Assembly (NCBI RefSeq): GCF_030272615.1 | Contig: NC_081407.1 | Coordinates: 141,054,897 to 141,118,896 of the forward strand | Direction of reading: 5' to 3' | Source of the DNA: Cryptomeria japonica | Taxonomy: Eukaryota; Streptophyta; Pinopsida; Cupressales; Cupressaceae | DNA length: 64,000 nucleotides | In this document: piece after piece, positions 11,412 to 22,533 of the stretch | Position numbering within the stretch: position 1 is the stretch's first letter | How the letters are laid out: every line of letters starts with the position of its first letter | Program-made: the position numbers and the translations under genes | Notes under the pieces: generated by a model | Databases searched by the model: none | Told to the model about the DNA's origin: nothing | What the model saw: only the letters and a program-made list of their open reading frames with translations

Positions 11412-12020
11412 AAGTACACCATTAATATCCTATCTAAATAGAACACCCTCAACTAAAATAAATGGAATGGACTAAAATCTAAAATATCTCATTTTAGCTC
11501 TGTCCAAACCAAGTGGATACTCACTAGTTTGTAGAAAATGGGTCATATCATGAACCCAACATGCATTTTTCATAGGGGTAGCAGTATGAAACTCATTACC
11601 ATTGACTAAAACAACTTTTGTTTTAGTTTCTTTTGCATCTTCATAGGGAGAATCCATTTATTCACACAACCCTCTTCCTATAACAAGCTTAGTGATGTTG
11701 ATATCAATATCAAATTCCATAACCTTGGTAATGCATCCTGCCCTTTTATCATTTAAATCCTTGCTCAATAAGAACTCTTCGACATCTGGATAAGCTATTA
11801 AAACATAAAATTTACTGCTGGAAATCAAAGGTTAAATTTTTTTCAATCTTCTAATCACAACAAGAACATGCTTCTCAACAAAGGTATATCTTATCTCATA
11901 ATCTGCTAATGCCTGGCTAAAAAAAGCTATTGGTTGTTCAAAATTATCATCATTTTTTCTAAACCAACATTGCATAAATATTATCTATGCTACCAAAAGC
12001 ATACAGAGTAAAATATTTTG
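11412..12020 (-). pseudogene. Element G RNase H and linker to integrase, heavily decayed
   Basis: Between RT and integrase the expected Ty3 RNase H and connection region is present only as short open pieces, the longest being 11472-11657 (61 codons, beginning MDSPYEDAKE). The assignment rests on position and on weak similarity of the RNase H tail to that of element D. Confidence 0.5.
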
Positions 12021-12024
12021 AAAA

Positions 12025-13309
12025 TTATGGGTTTACTAGAGTAGGGGCTATTGATAAAGCATGTTTGACAGCTTGAAAATTGTATCTGGCCTCCTTAGTC
12101 CAACTGAAAACTACATTCTTCTTTAACATGGTAGTCAAGGGTTGTAAGAGATTTGCAACATCAGGAATAAACCTTCTTAAAAAATTAATTCTACCCAAGA
12201 ACCTTTGCAGCCCCTTTTTGTGATTAGGTAAAGGCAGCTCAAGAATAGCTTTCACTCTGTCAGGATCAATGACCTGATCCCCACTTTCGACACTATGTGT
12301 CCAAGAAGCTTGCCTTCATGAACAACAAAGACACTCTTTTTTGGATTAAGAGAAATGCCATACTCTCTGCATTTCTCAAATACTTGTTTCAAATGTGATA
12401 AGTGTTCATCTGCATTCTTTGAATAAACAGTTATATCATCTAAGTATAGAAGCAAAAAAAATTAATTAAACTTTTAAAAGCATAATCCATAGCCCTTTGG
12501 AATGTGGCATCGGCATTTGATAAACCAAAAGGCATTCTTTTATATGACATTGTGCCCCACTTAGTTGTGCATTTGATAAACCAAAAGGCATTCTTTTATA
12601 TGAGAACTTGGTTATAACTAGAAAAACCATCAAGGAGAGAAAACCTTTTTGAACCAGCAACAGATTGAAGGATTTGTTCCATGGAAGGTAATGGGTAATA
12701 GTATTTTAGAGAGGCTCTGTTGAGATCTCTAAAGTCTACACACAATCTAATCTCACCATTTTTATTTCTAACTAGAACAAAGCTAGAAACCCAGGAGGTA
12801 TGCTTGATAGGAAAAATAATACCCCCCTCTACTAACTTAGTCAATTCCTTAATCATTAAAGGTTCAAGATTGGGGTTCAAAGGCCTCTATTTTTGTCTTA
12901 CACGCTTGACATCAGGTTCTAATTCTATGGTATGTTGAGCAATCTTAGGATCAAAACCTTTTAAATCTGAATACTGTCATTCAAAAATATCTTGAAATTC
13001 TTGACACAAGGCTATAAATTTCTTTTTATCTTCAGTTGAACAAACTTTCCCAATTTTAAGGAGCTTACCTTTGAAGATTTTGAGCTCCTCATAATGATCT
13101 TCTTTAATCTATAGACCAGATTTTCCTTTCTTAAGCTGATAATCAGTGTTAAAAATGGACTCTAAGGTAACCAAACCCTTGGGTAGTTTGTTGGTTTTCA
13201 ACTTCACCACTTGATCATCATATTGTTGTTTGAACTTGTCCTGGTTCACCACTGAAAACTGATCTTCCTCAAGCAGAAAGGTTAGAATCTGCTCATCACT
13301 ATCAAACAA
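12025..13309 (-). pseudogene. Element G reverse transcriptase
   Basis: Pieces 13109-13309, 12596-12880, 12252-12455 and 12025-12255 together form a Ty3 RT. Motifs are LVRNKNGEIRLCVDFRDLNR, PLPSMEQIL, LLDGFSSYNQ, the catalytic YLDD in MLLYLDDITVYSK, and FLGRINFLRRFIP from the connection. A 35-bp direct duplication (12513-12547 and 12569-12603) has doubled the SYKRMPFGLSNA motif and broken the frame. The enzyme would copy element RNA into DNA; this copy cannot. Confidence 0.85.
12513..12603. repeat. 35-bp direct duplication inside RT of G
   Basis: GCATTTGATAAACCAAAAGG and the next 15 bases occur at 12513-12547 and again at 12569-12603, 21 bp apart. It duplicates the RT motif KRMPFGLSNA. It is likely a replication or repair slip. 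Confidence 0.85.
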
Positions 13310-13318
13310 TTGTCAGTT

Positions 13319-14022
13319 AACATTATTGTCAGGAATTGAAGGCCTAACTATGATTTTGACATACTATTGTACCTTCTTCTTTTTAATGTCATTGGGAATA
13401 TCAATTTGTGCTCAAATGGCGACAAGTCTGTTTGCATGCTTATTCAAGTTTCTAGGAATTGAAACCAAATTAAAAGAATCAAAGTATTCAATAATATCCC
13501 CCACTCTATTTCTATAAGACTTTAACGTATCATTTTTAGCAACATTCGGGCCTCTTACTTGATTAACAATTAATTCACTATCCCCATATACCTTGAGACA
13601 ACTTACTCCTCTTTTCCTTGCCCATTGAAGGCCCTGAATAAGACCTTCATACTTTGCAGTATTGTTGGAGCATGAAAAGGCAAAACAAAAAGCTGAAAAG
13701 TAATGCTCACCTTATGGGAATACAAGTATATCACCCCCACCTGCTCCATTCTTACTCCTAGAGCCATAAAAAAACATCTCCCAAAGTTCACTCTATTGCT
13801 TGATGAGCTCACTTTCGCTTTTATCAAGGTTTGGGATCATTGAATCAGCTTCATGCAAAACATAATTTCCCATTCCAGCATCTAAGATATGGTCATGTGG
13901 GTTGTCTACAACATTTTCTAATACCCATTCATTTAATAGCAGATCAGGGACAAATTCATCTAGCAAAACTTGAACTGTAGCAAGCTCATCATCATTAAAG
14001 ACAACACAATTTTCTTCTGCAA
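13319..14022 (-). pseudogene. Element G archaeal-type RNase H domain
   Basis: Reading the minus strand gives an archaeal-type RNase H lying upstream of RT. NNTA(E)YEGLIQGLQWARKRG appears at 13610-13670, and YGDSELIVNQV follows at about 13570-13600. The first acid block FDGS reads FYGS and the Glu in TAEYEGL reads Lys, so two of the catalytic acids are lost. Upstream is a GMGNY block, which also precedes the same domain in element D (MGNYSMHADD at 39742), showing common descent. Several stops are present. Confidence 0.75.
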
Positions 14023-14026
14023 CTCT
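14023..14026. repeat. Flanking duplication of F2, left (CTCT)
   Basis: CTCT at 14023-14026 and 17988-17991 border the F2 copy; ACTCT precedes the left end. Only 4 bp match, so this is weaker than the other duplications in the window. Confidence 0.5.
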
Positions 14027-17000
14027 TGTTACCTATTTTCGCTAATAAGCTCAATCAGGTAGAGCTTTAGTATTTTTAACATTACAAAAGGTTCATATTC
14101 TATTATGTCATTATTACATTCATGTGCATGTAAAGAGAAAAGAAGATTACATTCCCATGATTTTGAATTCAAAACAGTAAGAGAGTACACATTCTTTTTG
14201 AAAAAGATTAATCTTTATTGATATGAATGTGCAATGTCTCACATAAGCCACAAGACTAACCGATATGTATGCATAGAAAGAAAATAATATGTATTTATAA
14301 ATGCATAAAATGTAAATGTACATAAGAGAGGGTTACTCATCATTGTTTGAATGACGAGTCCTAGTTGAGTTCCCTTGTGTTATCCTTGGTTGACTGCCCA
14401 ACTTGCATCCATTTGCAGCTTCCCTGCTCCTGAGTACCTGCATTTGGGGAAAATTATGTTAGAGCAATGACAACCATCATTTCTTATATACACATGCATA
14501 TCCAAACACATAATACATCCCTCATATGCATACTAGGAGTCTGCATGCCATATAAATCCAAGAAAACAAGTGCCAGATCAGATCATCATCAAATGCATGT
14601 TTTGTCTAACTTGTTTGCTTCATGTGCAGATACAGGGAAAATCAAATTACAACATGTGGAGTAAAATGTGGCTCCCATAAGGGTTGAGCCCAACATGCTG
14701 ACATAGGAAAAGTCAAACAGTACAATGACATAATCTCAAAGAGCATAGTATTTTATAAGGACAATTCAATGGCAAGATATAGTGACACCCTGCTATAGCA
14801 CACAAAAGCTCAAAAATATGATACAATAGTATCATTTCAGTCTTGTAGTAGTCTCAAAAGGCATAGGTTATATGACAGAGTTAATGTCTAGCCATTCAGA
14901 GTAAGGTCACTGTCAAAACAAATCTCAGGATAGTAGCCTTTATCTCATGATCATAGAAGAGATCATAAAAATTAGTGATATGATTGGTACATTCAAAGAG
15001 GATCAATTAGCATCATGAAAAATGCAACCCTAAAGGCATGGATAAGTTATTTCAGACCCCAAAGAACTAGGGTCTTGTTAAAGCAATAAAAAAAGAATGA
15101 GAAATATCCCTATTAAAGTCTGGATAGACAAAGCTTCCATTTCAATCATTTGTTGATCAGAAAGACATTGTTGCAGCCCCTTATTAGTGAAAGAGAAGAG
15201 CATCATTTAGGGACAGTCCATGATGCATTGACAAAGTAGATCAATATCAATGAATAGGTAAACACACAAACACAAAGTTTCAGATCTCTAGGATATTGAC
15301 AAGGAAAAGATAATAGTATGGATTCCAAATCAAATCCACAACCAAGGTCATAAAAATCATGAGAGCAATTTTCAGTAAACATTCTTATGATTTTCAACAG
15401 TAACAGGGTAGGTTACTCAAAGTAGTACAACCCTTGGCAATAAAAATGGCAGTCACATGTTATAGACATAAGCATGAGGAAAGCCATGAAAAGTGAGAAT
15501 GATGAAACTCTTGTATACCTTATAATAATCATATGCATAAAAGAAGGTAGTCTCTTTGATTGCAAATTGAAGAAAAATTCATAACTTTCAGACTTGATAA
15601 TGAGGACACATCTGAGACAAAAGGATAGTCCTTGTAACACTATAAGTCACGAACTTGTTGCAAGATAACTATTATAAGACATACAAGAATTCACAATTCA
15701 TGATACGGTGATCAAGTCCATAAAAGGCAGCGAATGTCAAACTGACAAGTGTCAGTGCATGAGACCATTGCAATGAGATCGTAAGTCACAAAGTAATGGA
15801 GAGATCTTATGGAAGAGCTCAACAATACAAATACAGTCTTGAATCACTTTTGAAAATGCTTTGACAGGGACATAACACTGATAGAGCTTCAAGACAAGGT
15901 AATGCGATTTCGTATCAAAGGGTGGTTTTCAAAGGCATCAAAGATCAGTTTTGAGCAATCCTGAAGCACAACTAGGACAACAGAGGAGCAATGAGAAAAG
16001 TGTGATGAAGAGTATAATGCAATCACAAACCCATGAAACCTCTAAACATTATGTCAATCATTGACAAAACAATGGAGGCTACTTTCAGAGGGCATTGAGG
16101 TAATTGAGCAGTTCCGGTATGAATTCATGAGTCAGTTAAGAGACAACACAAGCATGAAGATCATCATCATAGTCTAAATGAACTATTGTGACTAAAGTAG
16201 CCTCAAAACACATATCATCTAAGAGCACACAACAAGATTGTAGTCACAGGGATTTCTTTGAAGCATTAATAAAAGACAAGCCCTGTTGCAAGGGATATTC
16301 TCCATGACACATAAAGAATGGAAAGAGCATAGTGAACTATGAAATAACAATCATTGCCACATTCTTTGTATTGGAGCCCCAATACGGTGGCTTAGTTCAC
16401 TGTCAAATAGTACAGTAATGACAGAGTATCAAGAAAAGTCTTTAGAGAAAAGATACAAAGATAGTCATCACCCAAAAGCAGCATGAATGGCAGTCCCTAA
16501 GACAGTCATAGGGAAATATCAATGAGCAAGAACAGTCTAATGTGAAGCTACAATCATAATGTTGAGTGACAGAGGCTATATGCATGTCAAATAATAGCAG
16601 TAACAGTCCTCCAAGGTATGAGCATAAAATACTCAAAGACATGGTGAATACTGACAAAAACAAGCATAGATACATTCTTTGTATTGCAGCCTGGATCTCA
16701 ATTAAATAGATTCTAAAGGTTAAAGAAAGACAAGGACCTTACAATCTTTTTGAAAGAAAGATAATGAGATCTCTGCACATTTTCATCAAGATGAAAGCAT
16801 AGCTTATTGTCAAATGGCAGTCTTATTTTAGTATACAAAGAGCTTGTCAAATATCAGTGTTTTTGCTTAGCTCTGAAGAAGAGCTATATACCCATAATCC
16901 AGTCAATGGTTTGAGGAATATAGTGAGGTAATGATCAAGGCTATGAGGATTTTAGTCCATTAAAACTCCTCATAGTTTTTTAATGGCAACTGAAATACTT

Positions 17001-17987
17001 CATGCAAAGGAGAGAAGCCATGCTTGGAATAGTGATATTCACAGTCATATGCAGCCTTTTCACAACAAATGAGCAGTCAAGTATGAAGACAAATTATAGA
17101 TGCAAAAAGCCTTGTATTCACTGTTATAGAAGACCTATAGTAAAGTAAAAAGAAGAAAATCAGGTATAGGAGATGAACTTACCTCATCTTCCCTACAAGA
17201 ATATCCTACAAAGCAATAACAACAGATACTATGCATCTCTTCCATTCAAACCCTAGCATTCCCATGGCGATGCCCTCCAACACAGGATGAAATGAACTTC
17301 ATTTTTTTTTGTTTTTGTTTTGTATTGGGATGAAAACTCTAATAGATGCCGATCTAGGGCAAAAACTTTTTGCCTTTGATTTATAAAAAGTCTTTGTTAT
17401 TATGTTCAAGTCGTGGTATTCTTCATATACCTTGTAATTCATTTAAGTGTTTTGTAAACACTTATGAAGAAAATAGGTCAAAAAGGCTCCTTAGGGTATG
17501 TTAGGAGATGTGCTTAATTTTTGCATTTTACTCTTGTAAATATTTATTTAGCTGGTATTTATAAATCACTCTAAATGGATGATTTTTGAAATGTAAAACA
17601 GGGGGAAGTCTTTAAGTTCTTTTTCAAAAGCAAGAGTTTTAGCTTTAGTCTTGGAGATATTTGCAAACAAGTGGAGTTAAAATAGGTGATTTATTCACCT
17701 AATGGGTAGTTCACTTTTAGTCAAAGAGTCCACATGGATAGAGTATGAGTCAAAGAGGATTTGTAGGCTCTTAAATCCTTGTTTCAATGAGTATCATCTC
17801 TAATTTGAAGGAATTTTCAGTTGCATCTGCCCAAGGAAGTTTTTTTCATTTTGCCAACTCCTTGTGCGGTCTGAGATGAGATATATTTCAGTTAGTTGCA
17901 TGATTTGAGGAAGGGCTTGGAGTTCATCCATTTTTGAGCCAAAATTCAATTTTGAATTTTGGGAAGGAATTTTTGGTATGTCATTCA
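14027..17987 (-). mobile_element. Solo-LTR-like copy F2 (about 4 kb)
   Basis: Plus-strand ends are TGTTACC (14027) and GTCATTCA (17987), that is TG...CA in either orientation. The minus-strand 3' part (14027-14720) is homologous to LTR F1, including CTCTACCTGATTGAGC, the AATAAA region and GGGAGCCACATTTTAC. No pol or gag lies next to it as its own internal region: it sits between the protease and RNase H of element G. It holds no convincing gene; short open frames at 15203-15397, 15413-15640, 16442-16675 and 17800-17994 show no domain. A 4-kb LTR would be in the size range of Ogre-type elements. Confidence 0.55.
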
Positions 17988-17991
17988 CTCT
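17988..17991. repeat. Flanking duplication of F2, right (CTCT)
   Basis: Pairs with 14023-14026. Joining the two sides of G across it leaves a plausible continuous reading into the archaeal RNase H region. Confidence 0.5.
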
Positions 17992-18569
17992 CACTCAAAT
18001 TTCAGGAGTTTTGAGTTTGGAGACTTGTGTAGTAGTAGAGATTTCACACTTTGTAACTCATTTTCTTATTCCAGATCTATAATGCAGAAAACTCCTTATT
18101 TTCAATATAGAAGTTGAGTTTCCTTCTTGATATTTTTTGTCTAAGTGTTATGGTTGTAAGTATTTTGATTAAAATATTGTGATTATTTTATTTAATCCTT
18201 CATTTTATCTTAGTTTCTTCAAATGCTTAGTAGAAAAGGTACATGTTATAGTGCAGGTTTTTGATTGTGGAAGTGTTTCTGTTGCATCAAAATTGTGAGA
18301 ACTTCATTGTTCTCCTTTTTTGTAAACATCATAAAATTGACCTTTCATGAGAATCATTTTTGCAAACATGTGTATTTAAGTTGTGTGTCAGAAATAGCTT
18401 CATTATATGAATATTTTGTGAGTTTGTAGGTAGTTTGCAGGTCATTTAGTCATTGGTGGATCACCTTAGTAGTTAAATTGTCAGTTTGTGCCTATCCTTC
18501 TATCTTTTTCCTCAGTCAAATCTTATTTAGTTTTACGTGATCTAAAAGGAGTCGACCTATAATCCAGAG
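17992..18569 (-). pseudogene. Element G, region between protease and archaeal RNase H
   Basis: About 580 bp with no open frame. Its position between the C insertion and F2 places it in the spacer between protease and RNase H of G. No motif is recognised. Confidence 0.4.
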
Positions 18570-18574
18570 GTCTA
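18570..18574. repeat. Target-site duplication of copia C, left (GTCTA)
   Basis: GTCTA at 18570-18574 and 33784-33788 flanks the outer ends of element C exactly. Confidence 0.88.
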
Positions 18575-19987
18575 TGCTGGCATTTGCATAAAGATTGCAT
18601 TAATGATATATTATGTTGTCATTGATGTCAATTAACCGGTAATGATATTGTTGTAATGTTGTTTTGTAACCAGTAGGAAGAGTTAGTGAAAGGAAACTAT
18701 AACTGGTAGGTAAGTTTGTGGAGTGAACCGATATTTCTAAGTATTGGAGTGTTAAACTGGTAAACCCTACCTATTGTTTTAATAAATCCTAACCGATTAA
18801 GTTTGGTGAATTGGTTATATTGGTTTATGATCTGATGATGAGCGGTAATGATTATGACATGTATGCATATTGTATGAAGAGAGTTTCAAAGTGTATTTGG
18901 CGCGTTGAGGTAACAGTTTTTGTCTTCGGAATGAGAAAGTATACTGCATGTAATGCAAAGAGTGTGATGAGTTACTAAGTTTGATGAAGCGGTGATCAAG
19001 GAGCGTTCAAGGCTTTCTTGAATGATGTGTAGATATTGTTATGTAATCCAATGGTCATACTTGAACCGACTTGTTTGTAATCTCTATGTGAATTAGGTTT
19101 TTGTTGTGTTACCGACCTAGTTGATTTGTTTATAAGGTCGATGAGTTGTTTAGTTTCAGAGTTTGCAAAGTTTTAGTTGAGTGTCTGGTTGTGGAATTGG
19201 ATGATGCATCTGCAGTTTGAGTAAAGGCAGATAGGAGCATGAAAAGGATCTAAACAAGCAAGTGTAGTACTATTCAAACAGATCAACAAACTCCTGTTGT
19301 TTTCTAACAATTATAGCAGATTGAAATCCCCTAACTGGGTAAGCTCTAACAAGGTTGGTGTTATTCAAATCCTCTAACAAGGTGATCCATTAGCTTGGAT
19401 TCTAAATCCTTTACAAAGGTTACTCCTCATAGGGTATTGCTTCTAACAAGGCATTATAGTCAATCCCTTAACCGGGTGGTCCCTAACAAGATTTGTTCTT
19501 AACAGGACTTTTTGTAAAATCTTTAACAGGCTTGGCTCCCAATAGGGCGAACTTTAGAAGAGTTCAAATAGTTATATTGTGAGTCTCATCTCATCGTGGT
19601 TTTTCCCGTTTGGGTTTCCATGTCAAAAATATCGTGTCAAGTGGTGAATGTTTTTGTGGTTATGTTTTTTATGGTTGATTTTCTTAACTACTTAATCCAC
19701 TTTGATATGTCATGATAACTGACAACGATATGAAATGAAGTTTTACTTATGTTCAGTAAAAGTATTTGGATGTTTGTGAGTTACAAGTTGTTTATTGTTA
19801 ACCTGTTGTAACAGTCAACTGGTTTAGCTTGACATTTTTATCTTGACAGTGATATTGCATTGATAGTTCTAAGTTTACTTTGAGAGATTGATTTTGAGAT
19901 TGGTGAAGTTTATCAATTTTTTTATCTACTGATTCACCCCCCCCTCTCAATAGTTGACCGGATCCTTGTTCTTTCATCATACCATCA
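18575..19987 (+). repeat. Copia C 5' LTR
   Basis: Begins TGCTGGCATTT (the other copy has TGTTGGCATTT) and ends CATACCATCA. Contains TATAAGG at 19131-19137 and a C-rich run before the end. Also holds an array of CTAACAAGG-like words at about 19330-19540. Confidence 0.9.
19131..19137 (+). promoter_or_regulatory. TATA-like box in copia C 5' LTR
   Basis: TATAAGG about 560 bp into the LTR, in a block (TATAAGGTCGATGA) also found in the LTRs of A. It probably sets the transcription start at the U3/R border. Confidence 0.45.
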
Positions 19988-19989
19988 AT

Positions 19990-20000
19990 TGGTATCAGAG
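19990..20000 (+). other. Primer-binding site of copia C
   Basis: TGGTATCAGAG, two bases after the LTR end, complementary to initiator Met tRNA, identical to that of element A. Confidence 0.85.
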
Positions 20001-20057
20001 AATCTCAGGTCCTCTAAGGTCTAAGCCTAATAGCTTGAGGTAAAGATCTTGTAGATC

Positions 20058-20085
20058 ATGATGAAGAAGGAAGGTCTGAAGTTTA
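20058..20085 (+). pseudogene. Copia C gag, first codons before the B insertion
   Basis: ATGATGAAGAAGGAAGGTCTG starts the gag frame of C; element B is inserted after its ninth codon. The frame resumes exactly after the right target duplication (27974). This shows the insertion point and confirms the start by comparison with element A (MMKREG). Confidence 0.8.
20081..20085. repeat. Target-site duplication of element B, left (GTTTA)
   Basis: GTTTA at 20081-20085 and 27974-27978 borders the LTR ends of B; both copies continue the gag sequence of C. Confidence 0.9.
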
Positions 20086-20258
20086 TGTAGCATCCTAAAA
20101 TTGTGACACTTGCAATTTTGACTGCATTTGGGTCTTCACGATGGTGACGCAACATTGAACCTGAATGGAGACCCCGAAACTTGCTCGTGACACCAAAAAC
20201 TGCATTTTTCCAGCACCCTGGTCTGATCCTCCTTGCACCCTGTTGTCCCGGGAGGTGG

Positions 20259-20350
20259 GACCAGAGCGCCCAGCGCCCTGGTCCTTCAGGACTAGGGCGC
20301 CCAGCGTCCTGGTCCCCCAGGACCATGGCGCCCAGCGCCCTGGTCCCTGG
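20259..20350 (+). repeat. 31-bp GC-rich tandem repeat, three units
   Basis: Units 20259-20289, 20290-20320 and 20321-20350 each share GCGCCCAGCG and CTGGTCC. Within a unit GGACCAG and CTGGTCC are inverted, so each can fold as a hairpin. It lies in U3 upstream of the TATA box. A decayed copy is in the 3' LTR. Confidence 0.8.
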
Positions 20351-20469
20351 CCCTATTTTGGGCCCGGTCTCCTATGGGACTTCGGGTCTTTTTGTTTGCA
20401 ATTTGGAAAAGAACATTTCCTGGTCGGCCTAAGGTCGGGAAAATCAGTCTTTTAACCCTAATTGGCAAG

Positions 20470-20477
20470 TATATAAA
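20470..20477 (+). promoter_or_regulatory. TATA box of element B 5' LTR
   Basis: TATATAAA, preserved at 27099-27106 in the other LTR, with about 380 bp of GC-rich U3 upstream. It is the likely promoter for the gag-like ORF. Confidence 0.55.
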
Positions 20478-21355
20478 CTACTTTTCCTCTCTCATTTTGG
20501 GGAGGATGGAAAAAGGTGGAAACGATATTCAAACATTCAAGCATTCAAGCATTCAAGCATTCCTTCAAGCAATTGATCATTCTAAGTCTCCATTCAAGGC
20601 TAAGTGTTGCATTCAAGACAAGGATTCAACCATTGAAGAGGAGATCACTTACAACACATTACATACTACAACATACAACATACAACATACAACAACATCT
20701 ATACCTTCGCATATAAGGATACAAACATCCTTACAACAAGGTATTAGTACTTGTTTTACATTACATTTACAGCATTTCTCATTTCTTAGTTAATCCCAAA
20801 ACCGGGGTTTGACCTAAGGGCAAACCCCTAATCCCTAACCCCCCAATCGTCTTCACTTTTCTGTGTGTAGGTTGCAGGTACACTACTGAAATTGAAGATC
20901 TGGAATCCTTGTGCAGAGACGAACAGATCCCCCTTCGTTTCGCGGATTTTTCGGAGGACCGTGTGCACGTCGGGCGCCATCGTCCCGTCAACTTTTGCTC
21001 AAATTTGCAGGACAGCGCCGTCTTGACATTTTACTGCTAATTCCAGGTCCGCAGCTTCATCCTATATCCCTATCTCAGTTTATAAGCAAATCTTTCTCAC
21101 TTTCTATGTATTCCTAGCTTAATCATTCTATCTACATTCTTTACAAAAGAGGGTATCCTTGCTATCTTAACCCTTGAAACTCATATAGAATCCAATCTTG
21201 CATTGCGTGGGATTGGATCTTGTGGGTTTCAACCCCTCTTTTGAATGTAAAGTCTCTCCTAAGTGAAAATCATCAACCCTAGTGACTCTCCCTTCTCTCT
21301 CCTCGGAGTTGGGGAGGGGAGAACGACTAGGGTTCGATTTTTCCGCTTTACATTT

Positions 21356-21374
21356 TGGTGAACCCGACGTGAAC
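21356..21374 (+). other. Primer-binding-like site of element B
   Basis: TGGTGAACCCGACGTGAAC starts 3 bases after the LTR end, the expected place and form (TGG start). I cannot name the tRNA with certainty. Confidence 0.55.
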
Positions 21375-22533
21375 ATCCTTTCTGATTATTCATAGTTAGA
21401 TCTGAAAATTGGATTCCTTGATTACATTTCCATGTTTGATCTTTTCCAAATTTTAGAGGTTGATTGCATAAAAAAACCCTAAATTTTCTTTTTAAGTAAT
21501 TAAACTTGTGAAATGTTTAATTGTTAATGCTTGTTTCAGATCTGCCCTTCTATTACAAATTATCAATTCATATTTGTGCTTTAATTTTGAAAATTAAGTG
21601 GTTAAGTGTCAAAACCCTAATTTTTGAAACCCTCTTGATTCAACCTTTGTCCGACAATTTCACTGATCAAAACATCTCCAAATCAGCTGTAACTTTGGAT
21701 TCCGCAATAAAATCACAATATCTTTCATCCCTGAAAATTTGGAAAAAAGTTGCGAGGACCGTGTGCACCCCGAGCGCCATCGTCCCCGACATTTTTTCCA
21801 AAATTTCGGGAGCTAGATCTTACTGTATTTTTCTGCTAAAATCCAGAATTTTGGCTGATTTTATCAATTTTAACACCTTCAAAATTACAGTCAAAGTTGG
21901 TCTAGCGATTGCTTGGATTGAGGCTTCTAATCATTCAAAAATTGTTGAAATCGAAATCTGTATCAAAATTGTGTTTCTTACAGTCTTAAATCTGAAAAGT
22001 GTGTTATCATTCATTCGAAATTTCAGTGATTTATTCAAATTTTTGCAATTTGCGACTTTTGAAATTAAGTGCTTAATTACAACAACTTTGATTTCCACTT
22101 TCAAAATTGAATTTTTGCGTGAAATTGAGTCAACTTTCAAATTTCAAAACTTGCATTGCTTTTGGTATTCCCTCTAAAATCATAAAATTCAAAATTTCAG
22201 TTTCCCTCTCTTTTTCAAAATTCAAATTTTGCATTTTTCGACAATCTTGGTAGGGTTCAATTTTGAAATTGCAACTTTAATTTGGCCTATCTACAGATCG
22301 TAAAATCACTCAATTTTTTCAGGTTAGCTGTAAAATCATCATAACTTTCATCCCTGCAAATTTCGAAAAAAGTTGCGAGGACCGTGTGCACTCCGAGCGC
22401 CACGGTCCCGGACATTTTTTTCGAAATTTCAGGAGATTGTCCTGATTGCATTTTACAGCTTAAATCTAGGAGATTGGCTGATTTTATTGAAATTTGCTAC
22501 CTCTAAAATTCAAAAATCTTCTCTCTTTAGTGC
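21375..22533 (+). other. Leader of element B with repeated modules
   Basis: About 1.16 kb before the ORF. It contains two copies of a block about 620 bp apart (around 21690-21880 and 22320-22500), each with TTGCGAGGACCGTGTGCAC and a following GGCTGATTTTAT segment. The same 33-bp core is in each LTR. A frame of 218 codons at 21521-22177 has no domain and I do not call it a gene. Confidence 0.6.

Larger units (their letters stand above)
20086..21352 (+). repeat. Element B 5' LTR
   Basis: Starts TGTAGCATCC, ends CCGCTTTACA. Contains three 31-bp GC-rich tandem units (20259-20350), a TATATAAA box (20470-20477), an 8-bp CATTCAAG microsatellite (about 20532-20557) and a 33-bp GC-rich module (20954-20986). 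Confidence 0.92.

Noticed and set aside
17160-17340. Possible gene start with splice donor on the minus strand near 17190 (GATGAGGTAAGTT)
   Set aside because: It lies inside LTR-like copy F2, the frame after the ATG has an early stop and no second exon is recognisable.
20165-20455. Overlapping open frames in the GC-rich part of LTR B (also 26794-27061)
   Set aside because: They translate the 31-bp tandem repeats in several frames at once, are broken differently in the two LTRs, and lie upstream of the TATA box.
21521-22177. 218-codon frame in the leader of element B
   Set aside because: It spans the repeated leader module, has biased Phe/Ile/Lys composition from AT-rich sequence and no recognisable domain.
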